From Brassica napus (taxonomy: Eukaryota; Streptophyta; Magnoliopsida; Brassicales; Brassicaceae), in contig NC_063437.1 in assembly GCF_020379485.1 (NCBI RefSeq), forward strand, positions 13,913,726-13,977,725: a stretch of 64,000 nucleotides of DNA, given 5' to 3'. This document shows positions 54,611 to 64,000 of the stretch, piece after piece. The notes beneath the pieces were generated by a model. It searched no databases. It saw only the letters and a list, made by a program, of their open reading frames with translations, and had not been told where the DNA came from. A program made the position numbers and the translations under genes. Each line of letters starts with the position of its first letter. The first letter of the stretch is position 1.

Positions 54611-54757
54611 TGACAATATAGTTTTTGAATTAGTTCTTTTGAAATAGATAATTTCATTGGAATACATAAACTATTGAAAGTATGAAGTACAAGCTGTAAG
54701 TAACTTAACCCAAAGCATTTTCCATGATTTCTTCTGTTACTGACTTCATTTGTGCGT

Positions 54758-54952
54758 AGGTTCTGCTTCATTGATGATGCGAGAACAACTTTCTTTGAGA
54801 AGACGAGGGAAGAATGTATTTAGTGGAAACATATGTGGCCAGCATTTCGCATCCACAGCCAAAGCTGCCTTACAACACATTGGTCCAACATTATCAAACT
54901 TTCCTGTGGACACTAATTTGAAGATTTCAGTTACACAGCCTTAAACACTGGT
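54758..54952 (+). other. Exon-like fragment of unknown origin
   Basis: A GC-richer stretch bounded by an acceptor-like TTTGTGCGTAG and a donor-like ACTG|GTAAGTG. One frame gives GKNVFSGNICGQHFASTAKA then ALQHIGPTLSNFPVDTNLK before a stop 9 nt ahead of the donor. I do not recognise the protein. It may be a captured gene fragment. Confidence 0.25.
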
Positions 54953-55470
54953 AAGTGATGACCAACATTTTGTGAGATTGATTGGAGAAATAAAATTATA
55001 TTTTACTGGTAATGGTAAAAAGTAAATTTATTTTACTGGAATTTTTTAAACTAAATATTTTATCACACCTGACAAAAAAAAAACGTAATCAACTACTACA
55101 AATTAAATATGTTTCCAGCTAGAAAAATACAAAATTAATAATTAACATAATTGTTAATTTGTTTTGTGTCCATTAGTAGTTCATATTTTGATACTTGCGA
55201 TCAATTCCAATTAAATAAAATATTTTAAAAAAAAAACTTAGTTCCGATAGGTTTTTTTTTTTTTGGTAAAAGAGTTCCAATAGGGTATTTACGTCTGAAA
55301 ACTATATGATTGTGATCCTTAGATCATGAGAAATGGTAGATACAATTGTGAATTTCTCAAAATATTAAAATATTAACTTTTAGTTGTAGCTAGGGTTGCC
55401 TTGACATTCCCCCCTCAGTTACATGAACCCACGCTCAAAACACCCTAGATTTCCACTTCATCGATAAACC
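54953..55470. other. AT-rich intergenic DNA
   Basis: No gene or element with clear ends. Confidence 0.4.
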
Positions 55471-56545
55471 TAGAGCTGTGAATTTTAATCAATACCCGCG
55501 GGCCTTGGCCCGTTTGATCCGCCACAAAATGGGTGCGGGACGAACAAATAGAAAAATTTGAATTGCGGATGCGGATACGGTTGAGATTATTTTAAGCAGA
55601 ACGGGTGGATCAGCCGAATTTGAGTCACAGATACGCGGCAACATGCAAATTAAAAAAAAAAGTTTTTTTTAAGAAACAAAAATTTTCGAAAAATATATAA
55701 AATATCATAAATGTTTATATATCTATATTATTATTTGAGAAGTGATTTTGCTTATTTGTCATCTTCTCCCTGATTTTATAAAATTATTGTAGTCTATTTT
55801 ATCCATGTACACTATTTTTTGCGAAGTGAATTTTTGCATTGGATCTCTCACAATAAAAATTAAAGCGGTTAAAGTTGTTGAAAACCTTAATGAATAATTA
55901 GCTTAATCATTAGTTAATCATAAAATAATTAAAATAAAATAAAAATTAACCAAAAAAAAACAGAAACATACTTTAAGAAAAAATTATAGTTAGTGTATAT
56001 CTCAATGCTCCCATTGATGTAATAATGTCATACATATTTTAATGGTTTATTTAACGAACTTATATTATCAGGATAAACATGTTGTTACAGTTTTTATTTT
56101 CAATATGTTCTCACAAAACTCATTGTAATTCCTTCTTTTTATTAGGTTCAAAAACAAAGATGTGTAATTAAATATTAGTGAAAAATAAAATTTTGTATAT
56201 AATTCATTATAGAATATAAAATTAATATTAATAATATTAGATTTATAGGTTAAATAATTGATTATAAATTAATATAATAAAAATTTCTAAAGTAAAACAT
56301 ATTTTGATAACTAAGATAATTATTATATATATTGTGTTGTTATCTGGAAATAATATTTTAAAATTAAATTTTTTAGTCTAATTAATATTACCTAGGAGTT
56401 TGGCCGGTTTTGGCGAAGCGGGTACGTGTATAAAAAATATTCTTTGCGGGTTATACTCTTATGCAGGTCAAAATTTCGAATAAAAAGAAAATGATTCGAC
56501 CTGCCACGGAGCAGGCTGACAACGAATCCATCACTAGATCTGATT
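55471..56545. mobile_element. hAT-type element, ends diverged
   Basis: The left end TAGAGCTGTGAATTTTAATC with CCCGCGGGCC and GGATCAGCCG motifs corresponds to the terminus at 7119. A loosely inverted GC-rich block at 56440-56540 (GCCACGGAGCAGGCTGAC, ATCCATCACTAG) is the likely right end. No target-site duplication confirmed and no transposase. Confidence 0.4.
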
Positions 56546-56559
56546 TGGTTGGTTTTGTC

Positions 56560-57105
56560 TGTCTAGCCGGCAAGAGTTCTCTCTGCTAGATCTGATTTTT
56601 CTCTGTTATGTTTTGTTTCATCGAGTGTGGTGGCTCGTCTATTCATCCGGTGTGGTGGACTGGTAGTTGCAGGGGTTGGGGTTGGAGCCTTGTCCCATAT
56701 GCTTCATGCTGTCTTTTCTGTGCAGGTATGTTTCTTACAGATTTTATTCTCGGTTCTTATGAAAGGGATTAGACCTTGCTATATCTTTCATGTTCTCTGC
56801 CGCATTATGAAGCCATGAGTTTTGGTTGTGGAGAGGTCTCTCAACAGTTTTGAGAGGAGATATGCATTGTTTCTCTGTTACACGAGAGATGTTGAAAAGT
56901 AATTCCATTGGTTTTTGTTTGTTTGGCTCTCCTTCACAATTTCACTATTTTCCTTTGCATTTACTATTATCCACATGTGTATGGGGTTAATTTACGGTTC
57001 CTACTGGTATACCTTTTCTTTTATATTTTGTTTCTGGTCTGTTTGATTCATTATTGTAAGAACACTTATGAATGAAATATATGCATTAAAAAAACAAAAA
57101 AAAAA
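56560..57105 (+). mobile_element. Retroposed or LINE 3'-end-like remnant with A-rich tail
   Basis: T/G-rich non-coding sequence ending in ATGAATGAAATATATGC followed by an A-rich run (57087-57107), as in LINE or processed-transcript insertions. Similar in style to the T/G-rich blocks of the tandem units at 7430-8110. No protein domain seen in the 63-codon frame 56627-56818. Confidence 0.35.
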
Positions 57106-57310
57106 ATTAGGGGGGGAATATGAAGGCAACCTATATAGCTAACTTTACTTTCTTTTAAAAAGAATTGAATAATCATATGGTGACAAGTGTGGTGAGAGAT
57201 CATTGAGAGATAAAAGTTACTCAAAAGAAACCCTTTTTACTATCTTTGAGACTTTTTGATCAAATTTAAACGTTTTAGTGGTGAGAAACTATGTGAGACA
57301 CCACAATTAA
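57106..57310. other. Short spacer
   Basis: No feature recognised. Confidence 0.3.
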
Positions 57311-57561
57311 GGGCATCTCCATCTCTACTCCATTTTTTCTTTTAAAATGGAGTAAAAGTGAATATTGAGTAAGAAATGCTACAATCCAACTCCATATCTC
57401 ATTCAATAATGAAATTTACTCCATAAATGGAGTAATCTATTTTTTGTTTGTTCATCACTCCATTATGGAATGAAAAATGGAGTAGGGTTGGAGCAATTTT
57501 ACTCCATTTTTACTTTTACTCTATTTTGGAGGAAAAATAGAGTTTTTCATTGGAGATGTTC
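57311..57561. mobile_element. PIF/Harbinger (Tourist-like) MITE, 251 bp
   Basis: GGGCATCTCCATCTCTACTC at the left and an inverted TTGGAGATGTTC at the right, flanked by the TAA target-site duplication (57308-57310, 57562-57564). Interior contains repeated TGGAGTAAA / TTTACTCCA motifs. Lies just 3' of the CRK locus. Confidence 0.75.
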
Positions 57562-57776
57562 TAACGATGGCAATTCTATACTGCTTTGAGGACTTTAATC
57601 TCGTCACTTACGTCTATTCAAAGCATTATTTTTTCTTGATTCTTCTGTTTTGTCGTTGACATTGAAGTGAACTTGAGCTTAGTCAAATTGCAAGTTCAAG
57701 CTTGAATAATGCATTTTGACTTCGGACATAAAACAAATGACAACCAAAACCAGTCCATACAGAACATGTTGAATTT

Positions 57777-60700
57777 TCAACGAGGAGTAACATCGGTGAT
57801 TGTTGCTTCATCTACGGAACAAGGAATAGACTTACTACTCGACTGACCTGGCTCCAATCCATGGGCTAAAGGGTTTGATCTTGGTCCGTTCCCAAAAAAA
57901 AATCCAGGTGGCCTAGGCACAAGCAGATTTACTGAGCTGTTTGTGAGCATTTGGTGTATAGTCGACAATGTTGGACGATCTACAGGATTTTCTTGAACAC
58001 ATAACATCCCAATATGAATATATCTAATGACTTCATCGCGTTTACAATCTTCTTTGATACCATTATCTACAAGCTCAATCAATGATTTGTTTTCCCAAAG
58101 TCTCCAGACCTGTTGAAGTTATGTAAATGCATATATTCATAACTATGATCACCGTTTGAAAGAATCCAACAAAATTTGGAACTTAATTAGTTTATGATTT
58201 CTCACGTATGTGACTAAGTTGTTAACCAAACCATCCATTTGGTAAAAGCTGCTGTTCTTTCTGCCACTAATGATCTCAAGAATCAAGACTCCAAAGCTAT
58301 AAACATCTGATTTCGTCGAGAATTGGCCATGCGTCACATATTCAGGTGGCATGTAACCACTGCAAAAACACAGGTTAAATTGGCAGAAGAATGGCACATT
58401 AAAATAACTTTGTCAACTTCATTTAAGGATATTCTTACAAGGTCCCAACTACTCTTGCTGTATTGGCTACAGTTTGGTCCACTCCAAAGATCTTTGCCAT
58501 TCCGAAATCAGCGATTTTCGGATTCATGTGAGCATCTAAGAGAATGTTACTTGCTTTGAGGTCGCGGTGTATAATTTTTAGCCGTGAATCTTGATGAAGA
58601 TATAGAACTCCTCGAGTGATTCCCACAATGATGTTGCGTCTCACTGTCCAGTTCAACTGAACTCTCTTACTAGGATCTGTATATTCATATATAATCACAC
58701 TTACCTATCTATAAGAAGAATAAATAACAGACAAGGGTATGCCAAAACTGAAGTTAACTTACCAAAGAGGAAATAATAGAGGCTTTGGTTAGGAACAAAC
58801 TCATAGACGAGTAATTTCTCTTCTCCGTGTAGCGAAAATCCAAGAAGTCTAACAAGATTTCTGTGCTGAAGCTTTGCAACAACTACAACCTCGTTCTTGA
58901 ACTCTACTTCGCCTTGTCCTGATGTTTTTGAGAGCCTCTTTACTGCAACTTCAGTTCCATTCATAAGCATACCCTTAAAATTAATTGCATATTAGGTATT
59001 AGGGGTGGGCGTCGGGTACCCGTTCGGGTTCAGGTCGGGTATTTCAGATTTTCGGGTATTTTGGTATAGAGGTGTAGAACCCGTTCAGGTATTTCTGTAC
59101 TTCGGATCGGGTTCGGGTATTTTTAGTTCGGATTCGGTTATTTCGGATCGGGTTCGGATATTTAGATTTTGAAAAAAAAATTAAAATTTTCATTTCTCAA
59201 GTTTCTTTTATTTAAAAATATAACTTTCTGTTAACTAATTTTTTATTTTTAATAGATTGAATGGTTAATAGATTTGGACATAACATTTTAAAACTAAAAA
59301 GGCATTAACTTAGTTATTTTTTTTAAATTTTGGATGTAACTTTTTGTTAATTTTTGAAATAAAAAACTTGACATGCATTTTAAGTGAGTAGCAAATCATT
59401 TTTTTCGTAATTATATGTATATCATATGAACTTAAAGTATGTGTGGTATCAATATAAATATTTTATATAAAATGAGAGATGTAAACTAGAAATATAAGAT
59501 TAATTATACATATGTTCGGTTATCTTCGGATTTTCATTCAGGTTTGGGTATTATCCGTTCGGGTTCGGGTATCCAATCTCTCCTTATTCAATACCCGTTT
59601 GGGTACTTTGCTACTTCGGTTCGGATTTCGGTTCGAATTTTTCGGATCGGGTTCGGGTGCCACTTCGAATATCGGGTAAAGTGCCCAACCGTATTAGGTA
59701 TCATCATTTCATTGTTTCTCCACAAAAGAAGAAAGTAGGGTGGACATATAAGGTAAATACCTTGTAAACCTCACCAAATCCACCTTCACCAAGCTTGTTA
59801 TGCTCTGAAAAGTTGTTTGTCGCAGCTTCAATTATTTTTAAATCGAATTGAACAGATTCCGCTTCATGTATGACCATCAAACAAGTTCCTTAAGCCGTGG
59901 GATTCTTTAATTTGAAATACCAAAATCAATCAAGACTTCTATAAACAAACAAAAAACTCACTTGGAAGTTCAATGTCTTGCTTTCGCTTTCTTCTCTTGA
60001 TAGCTAAGCCTACGACAATTACTATTATGGCAACGAAAACAACAATGACTGTTGCAGCGATTTTTTTCCCGAGAACCCTTTATCTGCACCACCAGTTCAC
60101 CATAAACATAGCTAACACAAAACCAACAAAAAAAGAAACAAGAATTGCCGGAAAATATTTCCAACGAAGACTTGCCTTTTGTTTTGGTTTTACTGGCCAG
60201 GTCGGCTTCAGAACGCTGCGGTGAAGGCGGCAGCGAAGGCGCCAATGATGGCCGAAACTGAAGATTAATATTATCAAAAACACCAGAGAATGGAAACAAT
60301 TCCCACCGGAAAAAGCAACTTGGCCGCATTATAATACTGCCTTTCCTCCCATGGAGCTCTTTCTTATAGTAATCAACGCTTGTCTGTAAGCAAATTTTAC
60401 AATCATTTGAAGATATATCTGGAGTGCATTGCATCAAGACCGTAATGTTCCCGTAAATCGGCACCGGCGATACATCCTTTGCATAGTATTTACTACTAGA
60501 CAATGGCAACGGAGAAGAAGAATTAGACGAACTGTTTCTCACCGACGAAGAAGCTGATGTGATCATACGAGTCAGTAACCCGTCCCACACAATATCAAAC
60601 CCCTTCTGGTCTTCATTTTTTATGTAGAAATTATTATAAAATCTACTAAAAGGCTTTAAGGATAGGACCCCGAAGGACTTGCTAGAGTAGCGAACAAGGC

Positions 60701-61051
60701 AAAGGATCTCTTCACTGAGCCATGAGAAAGCGTCTGACTGGTTCGGACAGGCCTGTAGTAAACTGTCGAATCCTTGATACAGGAGGAGCAAGAGTCTGGT
60801 CCAGCACCTGGAGAGCACATTCCCATGTCGTAGACTATGTTGGGGCCTAACCCTATCGAACCCTTGACCCAGCCGTTATGGTTCGTGACGTTAGAAGCTA
60901 GAGTAGCGTTGATGAGACGGCGGTTCTTGTCATATGGACTACTGGGTTTGAAATTCCCAGCAGTGTCATCACAAGTTTGTGCAGAAACATAAATGGCACT
61001 GAAGCTTATGATAAAGACGCAGAGGATTAATACAATGTCTTCCTTTCCCAT
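57777..61051 (-). pseudogene. Cysteine-rich receptor-like kinase (CRK/DUF26), 7 exons, two apparent frameshifts
   Basis: CRKs are plasma-membrane Ser/Thr kinases in stress signalling. Exons: 61051-60176, 60083-59962, 59861-59761, 58973-58763, 58676-58439, 58359-58206, 58109-57777; intron 1 is GC-AG (AG|GCAAGT). Signal peptide [19 protein letters not shown], then DUF26 domains ([29 protein letters not shown]...[31 protein letters not shown]), TM helix VIVVFVAIIVIVVGLAI, and an intact kinase: [54 protein letters not shown]. The frame breaks in the first DUF26 after CSSCIKD (about 60785), and again in a 7-A run in the TM exon (about 60061-60067) where 8 would restore it. The second DUF26 also lacks a usual Cys (YYKKELHGRKGS). 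It is either a pseudogene or two base-call errors. Confidence 0.8.
59000..59693. mobile_element. hAT-type MITE in CRK intron 3, 694 bp
   Basis: Termini TAGGGGTGGGCGTC and, inverted, TACGGTTGGGCAC, flanked by the 8-bp direct repeat TTAGGTAT (58992-58999, 59694-59701). Sub-terminal GTTCGGGTTCGGGTA motifs. Non-coding. Confidence 0.85.
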
Positions 61052-61609
61052 TTCTTTGATATAATTTAGATCGTGTGTGTGTGTGTATGTTGATCTTACC
61101 AATTTATACAGAACTTTGAATTCTACCAGTAAATATGCACTGTATATATAATAAATAGGCTACTTTGGATTTCAGTGGGAGACTGACTTTGCTACTTTGG
61201 ATTTCAGTGGAAGTGGAAGACATTCTTAGATAAAAAGTAGGCTACATCGAATTTCAGTGGAAGACTTAGACGCACCAAGTCAACATCATTATTTCATTGT
61301 TTGTTTCTGCTTATTACCAACATGGAACACGGTTTCACCATATCATTCTTAGAGCATTCCCATTGCTCACATATCTCAACTTCTCACCCATTTTTTTCTT
61401 TTCACTAATAAATATTGTCGATATTTTACTGAGAATTCATGGGATAGAGTTTGATCTTAGAGCATCTCTATCAAGATATTCTATGCGTACACTAACATTA
61501 AAAAAAGAAATAAAAAATGAGCGAGATCTCTAAAGAAACATGTATAGATATTCTCGTCATACCAATGAGAGTCTAAAAATGCTGGTAACACTGTGCATGA
61601 ACAAAGTCA
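61052..61609. promoter_or_regulatory. CRK upstream region with short direct repeats
   Basis: Three imperfect copies of GGCTAC(T/A)TTGGATTTCAGTGGAAG at about 61158-61264. A GT-repeat (61074-61088) lies next to the CRK start. 61350-61480 has MITE-like GAGCAT(T/C)(C/T)C sequences. No gene. Confidence 0.45.
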
Positions 61610-62220
61610 CCAGTTTTGTTGGCAGCAACTTTCACAGATTATCCTAGATATATGAAGAATAAATATGTAGTTGAAATGAGCATATGTAAAGAATCGTATG
61701 ATGACAGACCATACATTATTTGTAGGATGTTTGAGATGAAAGTCGACTCTTTGATGAATAACTTAATGAAAAAGAAACTCTTAGGAAAGACAGCATCATG
61801 TTAATGTTATTTTAGACATGATTTTCGTGTTTTGGTACTTTTATATTATTATGTAACCAATGGTTTTTATGTTAAATTTAATAATTTAATGAAGAAGAAA
61901 CTCTTATGAAAGACTGCATCATGTAAAAGTTGTTTTAGACATGATTTTCGTGTTTTGGTATTTTTATATTATTAGGTAACCAATGGTTTTATGTTAAATT
62001 TCAGTAATGTACCATTGAGTTCTAAAACCATGGTCTACTACATTCTCACATTCTACTTTTCATGCATATTGATTCAAAATTTCCCACTACAGATAACATA
62101 GTCAAGATCATATCTGCAAAAATTCCTGATGAAAATGAAAAGCCACAGCTTTATAATATAATTAAAGACATGATGATTTATGGACTATGTGGAGCTGCTA
62201 TTATGAAGCTCTCTTTAGAA
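61610..62220 (+). pseudogene. Degenerate fragments of a Helitron Rep/helicase protein
   Basis: Frame pieces around 61690-61770 (YDDRPYIICRMFEMKVDSLM) and 62062-62200 (FPTTDNIVKIISAKIPDENE, then KPQLYNIIKDMMIYGLCGAA) resemble conserved stretches of plant Helitron Rep/helicase proteins (DRPDIVCRVFKMKL and IPD...P.LY..VKD.MIHGPCGAAN). Several hundred bp between them are degenerate, with a local duplication (GATTTTCGTGTTTTGGTA near 61817 and 61943). Not functional. Confidence 0.6.
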
Positions 62221-62421
62221 AAAATGTGCTTGTTATCGTTTACTTTGAATTGTTTGATAAGACTTCAAAGTCTTTCCAGAAAACACTCAACGGAAGCAAT
62301 AAACAAATTTATTTTATTTTTTTGCTTGGACATGAATTAAAAGTACATACACTTACACGAACACAGTAGACTCAAGATTAGGTTTGGATAGAAATATCCA
62401 AGAAACTGAGCTGAAAATATT

Positions 62422-64000
62422 TTAAAACAACATATTTTTTGCTGAAGCGATGAAAGCGTCTACAATGCGGAGCCATGCTCGACGCCAAGGACAATCAAAG
62501 CACATAAGTACAACGATACATACCAATGTGGTCACATAAACTGAGGCAGTCCCATAATAGAATACAACTCTATTCATGTCAGCTTCATTTTCTTCCTCTC
62601 CTCCTCCTTTATTTGCTTCCTCTGAGCTCTTCTTAGCCTCACAACTTATATGGGTCGGTGGTCCACAGAGAAGTGGATTGCCTAAGTATCTACTCTCGTT
62701 GAAAGTGTTAAATTGCCTTCCTTGGGGAATGATTCCTGATATATTGTTGTGAGACACGTCAAACACTTCAAGAAATGTAAGGCTGGTTAGCTGTTGAGGA
62801 ATGCTTCCGTGCAGCATGTTGTAAGAAAGATCAAGGCTCTCAATATCCTTCAGATTGGAGAAGCTGGATGGTATAGAACTCGACAAGAAATTGTGAGATA
62901 GATTCAAGGACCGCAGTTTCCAGAGACCTCCAAGCTCTGTTGGGATAACACCACTTAACTCATTGTTTGACAGATCCATCCCATACATATAATCAAGTAT
63001 TCCTCTTCTGAACTGAGATGTATTAGTACCAGGATCACTTAACCAAGATTCTTCAGGACTATAAGAATCACTATACAAAGATTCTCCAGGAGTGTAAGAA
63101 TCACTATACCAAGATTCTCCAGGACTATAGGAATCGTACCTTTGCTTTGTTGCAAATTTTATTTCAATTTCCTGAAAGGCAGAGGAGTATACTTGGAACT
63201 CCTCTACTAGAAATATCGATCTGTAATATTCAGAATGAAAAGTCAGTGTACGATAATATTGCCCATAGATAATATCACTCTCCTTTCCACCTCGTAAGAC
63301 TGATGATTTGTAGAGGCATGAAGGTATGAAGCCATTGAGCTTGTTATCTGAAAGATCTAAAAGCCTGATGTTGCTGAGATCACACAGCTGCCTTGGAATG
63401 GATCCTGTTAAATTGTTCCCCCTCAACAAAAGAAACTTTATGTCTTGTGTGTTGACAAACTGGGGAATACTCCCAGAGAGTTTATTGTTCCGAAGATCAA
63501 GTATCTGGACACCTTCCAACAATGTGTCTGGAATTGACCCTGTCAAGTTGTTGTTGTTGAGGAAGAATATTCTACCTTGTACCTGTGACGACGGTAAGGC
63601 TCCCGACAATAGGTTTCCAGAGAGGTCCAGAAACTCAACGAGCAACAAGGAAGGTGGTATGGTACCTTCTAAGAAATTGTTTGCTAACAATAAGAAATCC
63701 AAATTAGAAAACTCAGATATCCAACTTGGAATAGTACCAGTGAAACAATTGTGGGACATGTCAAGCATTGACAAATAAGTAAAGCCAAGCAAACCAACTC
63801 CAATCTTCCCAGTAAATAAGTTGTTATCTATTCTCAACACTTCTAGTAAAGTGAAGCTTGTTCTTCTTGGAAGAAAATGGCCGCTGAATTTGTTGTGAGA
63901 GAGCTTCAGGTACTTTAGTTGAAAACAACCCCTGAGAAACCTTCTTGGTAGCTTCCCAGATAAGTTATTATAGGATAGGTCGAGGAATGAAATGTTCTTC
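62422..64000 (-). CDS. LRR receptor-like protein (RLP), C-terminal part, truncated by the window
   Basis: The frame stays open from the window edge to the stop at 62422: at least 525 aa of an RLP, a kinase-less cell-surface receptor that signals with SOBIR1-type partners. About 10 extracellular LRRs (xLxLxxNxLxGxIP, for example [35 protein letters not shown]) come first. Then an island domain (about 63310-62990), four more LRRs ([17 protein letters not shown]), a juxtamembrane acidic stretch ([17 protein letters not shown]), a TM helix ([15 protein letters not shown]) and a short basic tail. The island carries three tandem 33-bp repeats (63042-63140). Resembles Arabidopsis RLP1/RLP13-15 types. 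No stop or frameshift seen. Confidence 0.9.
   Translation of the reverse strand, partial: KNISFLDLSYNNLSGKLPRRFLRGCFQLKYLKLSHNKFSGHFLPRRTSFTLLEVLRIDNNLFTGKIGVGLLGFTYLSMLDMSHNCFTGTIPSWISEFSNLDFLLLANNFLEGTIPPSLLLVEFLDLSGNLLSGALPSSQVQGRIFFLNNNNLTGSIPDTLLEGVQILDLRNNKLSGSIPQFVNTQDIKFLLLRGNNLTGSIPRQLCDLSNIRLLDLSDNKLNGFIPSCLYKSSVLRGGKESDIIYGQYYRTLTFHSEYYRSIFLVEEFQVYSSAFQEIEIKFATKQRYDSYSPGESWYSDSYTPGESLYSDSYSPEESWLSDPGTNTSQFRRGILDYMYGMDLSNNELSGVIPTELGGLWKLRSLNLSHNFLSSSIPSSFSNLKDIESLDLSYNMLHGSIPQQLTSLTFLEVFDVSHNNISGIIPQGRQFNTFNESRYLGNPLLCGPPTHISCEAKKSSEEANKGGGEEENEADMNRVVFYYGTASVYVTTLVCIVVLMCFDCPWRRAWLRIVDAFIASAKNMLF
63042..63140 (-). repeat. Three 33-bp tandem repeats in the RLP island domain
   Basis: Units 63042-63074, 63075-63107 and 63108-63140 encode the 11-residue motifs [22 protein letters not shown] and [11 protein letters not shown]. 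The period is exactly 33 bp, so the frame is kept. Confidence 0.9.

Noticed and set aside
54337..54621. 94-codon plus-strand frame
   Set aside because: Spans a MITE end, a poly-A run and the U3-like sequence; no domain and no ATG context supporting translation.

Overview
This is a plant nuclear window, almost certainly Brassicaceae and probably Brassica or a close relative. The reasons are spliced genes whose proteins read like close Arabidopsis orthologues, AT-rich intergenic DNA packed with MITEs, Helitrons and hAT derivatives, and tandem arrays of TTTCCCGCC (E2F-type) sites of the sort known from Brassica transposons. All splice models here were built by hand from GT/AG (once GC/AG) sites and frame. 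Three genes (a clade-2 GLR like GLR2.3, ARL1 and COL3) appear in the order I recall for Arabidopsis chromosome 2 near At2g247xx, which suggests conserved synteny.

Layout. 1-2400: unclassified GC-rich segment plus LTR/TRIM-like repeats. 2459-19291: a recent direct tandem duplication of an ~8.4-kb unit (2459-10874 and 10875-19291), each copy carrying an intact F-box/DUF295 gene, two fold-back MITEs, and a TATA-led imperfect hairpin that looks like a MIRNA locus. 19292-21011: nested MITEs. 21012-29752: an intact five-exon glutamate-receptor-like channel gene whose first intron has swollen to 5.26 kb with transposons, including a PIF/Harbinger derivative with a small ORF. 29983-31472: a Helitron with a hAT MITE nested inside. 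32207-33930: ARL1 GTPase, with its last exon duplicated ~600 bp downstream. 35839-36777: COL3 (B-box/CCT). 37668-38180: a small coiled-coil gene and a decayed copy of part of it. 39442-42420: eIF3b in ten exons on the minus strand, with telo-box and site II motifs upstream.

44666-53568: an 8.9-kb block bounded by hAT-like inverted termini (TA..GGTGTCAAAAT) and an 8-bp target-site duplication CTCCTAGA. It holds two same-orientation 27-bp E2F-site arrays flanking an intact single-exon F-box/kelch gene, plus a Helitron and a second hAT MITE. I read it as a composite, gene-carrying transposon. 54464-54610 holds a shortened U3-snoRNA-like sequence with a perfect plant snRNA promoter element.

57777-61051: a cysteine-rich receptor-like kinase (CRK) on the minus strand with two apparent frameshifts and a hAT MITE in an intron. 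61610-62220: Helitron Rep remnants. 62422-64000: the C-terminal part of an LRR receptor-like protein, running off the window.

The single-copy genes are housekeeping (ARL1, eIF3b) or regulatory (COL3). F-box, GLR, CRK and RLP are fast-evolving families, and that is where duplication, decay and transposon load concentrate. There is no operon-like organisation.
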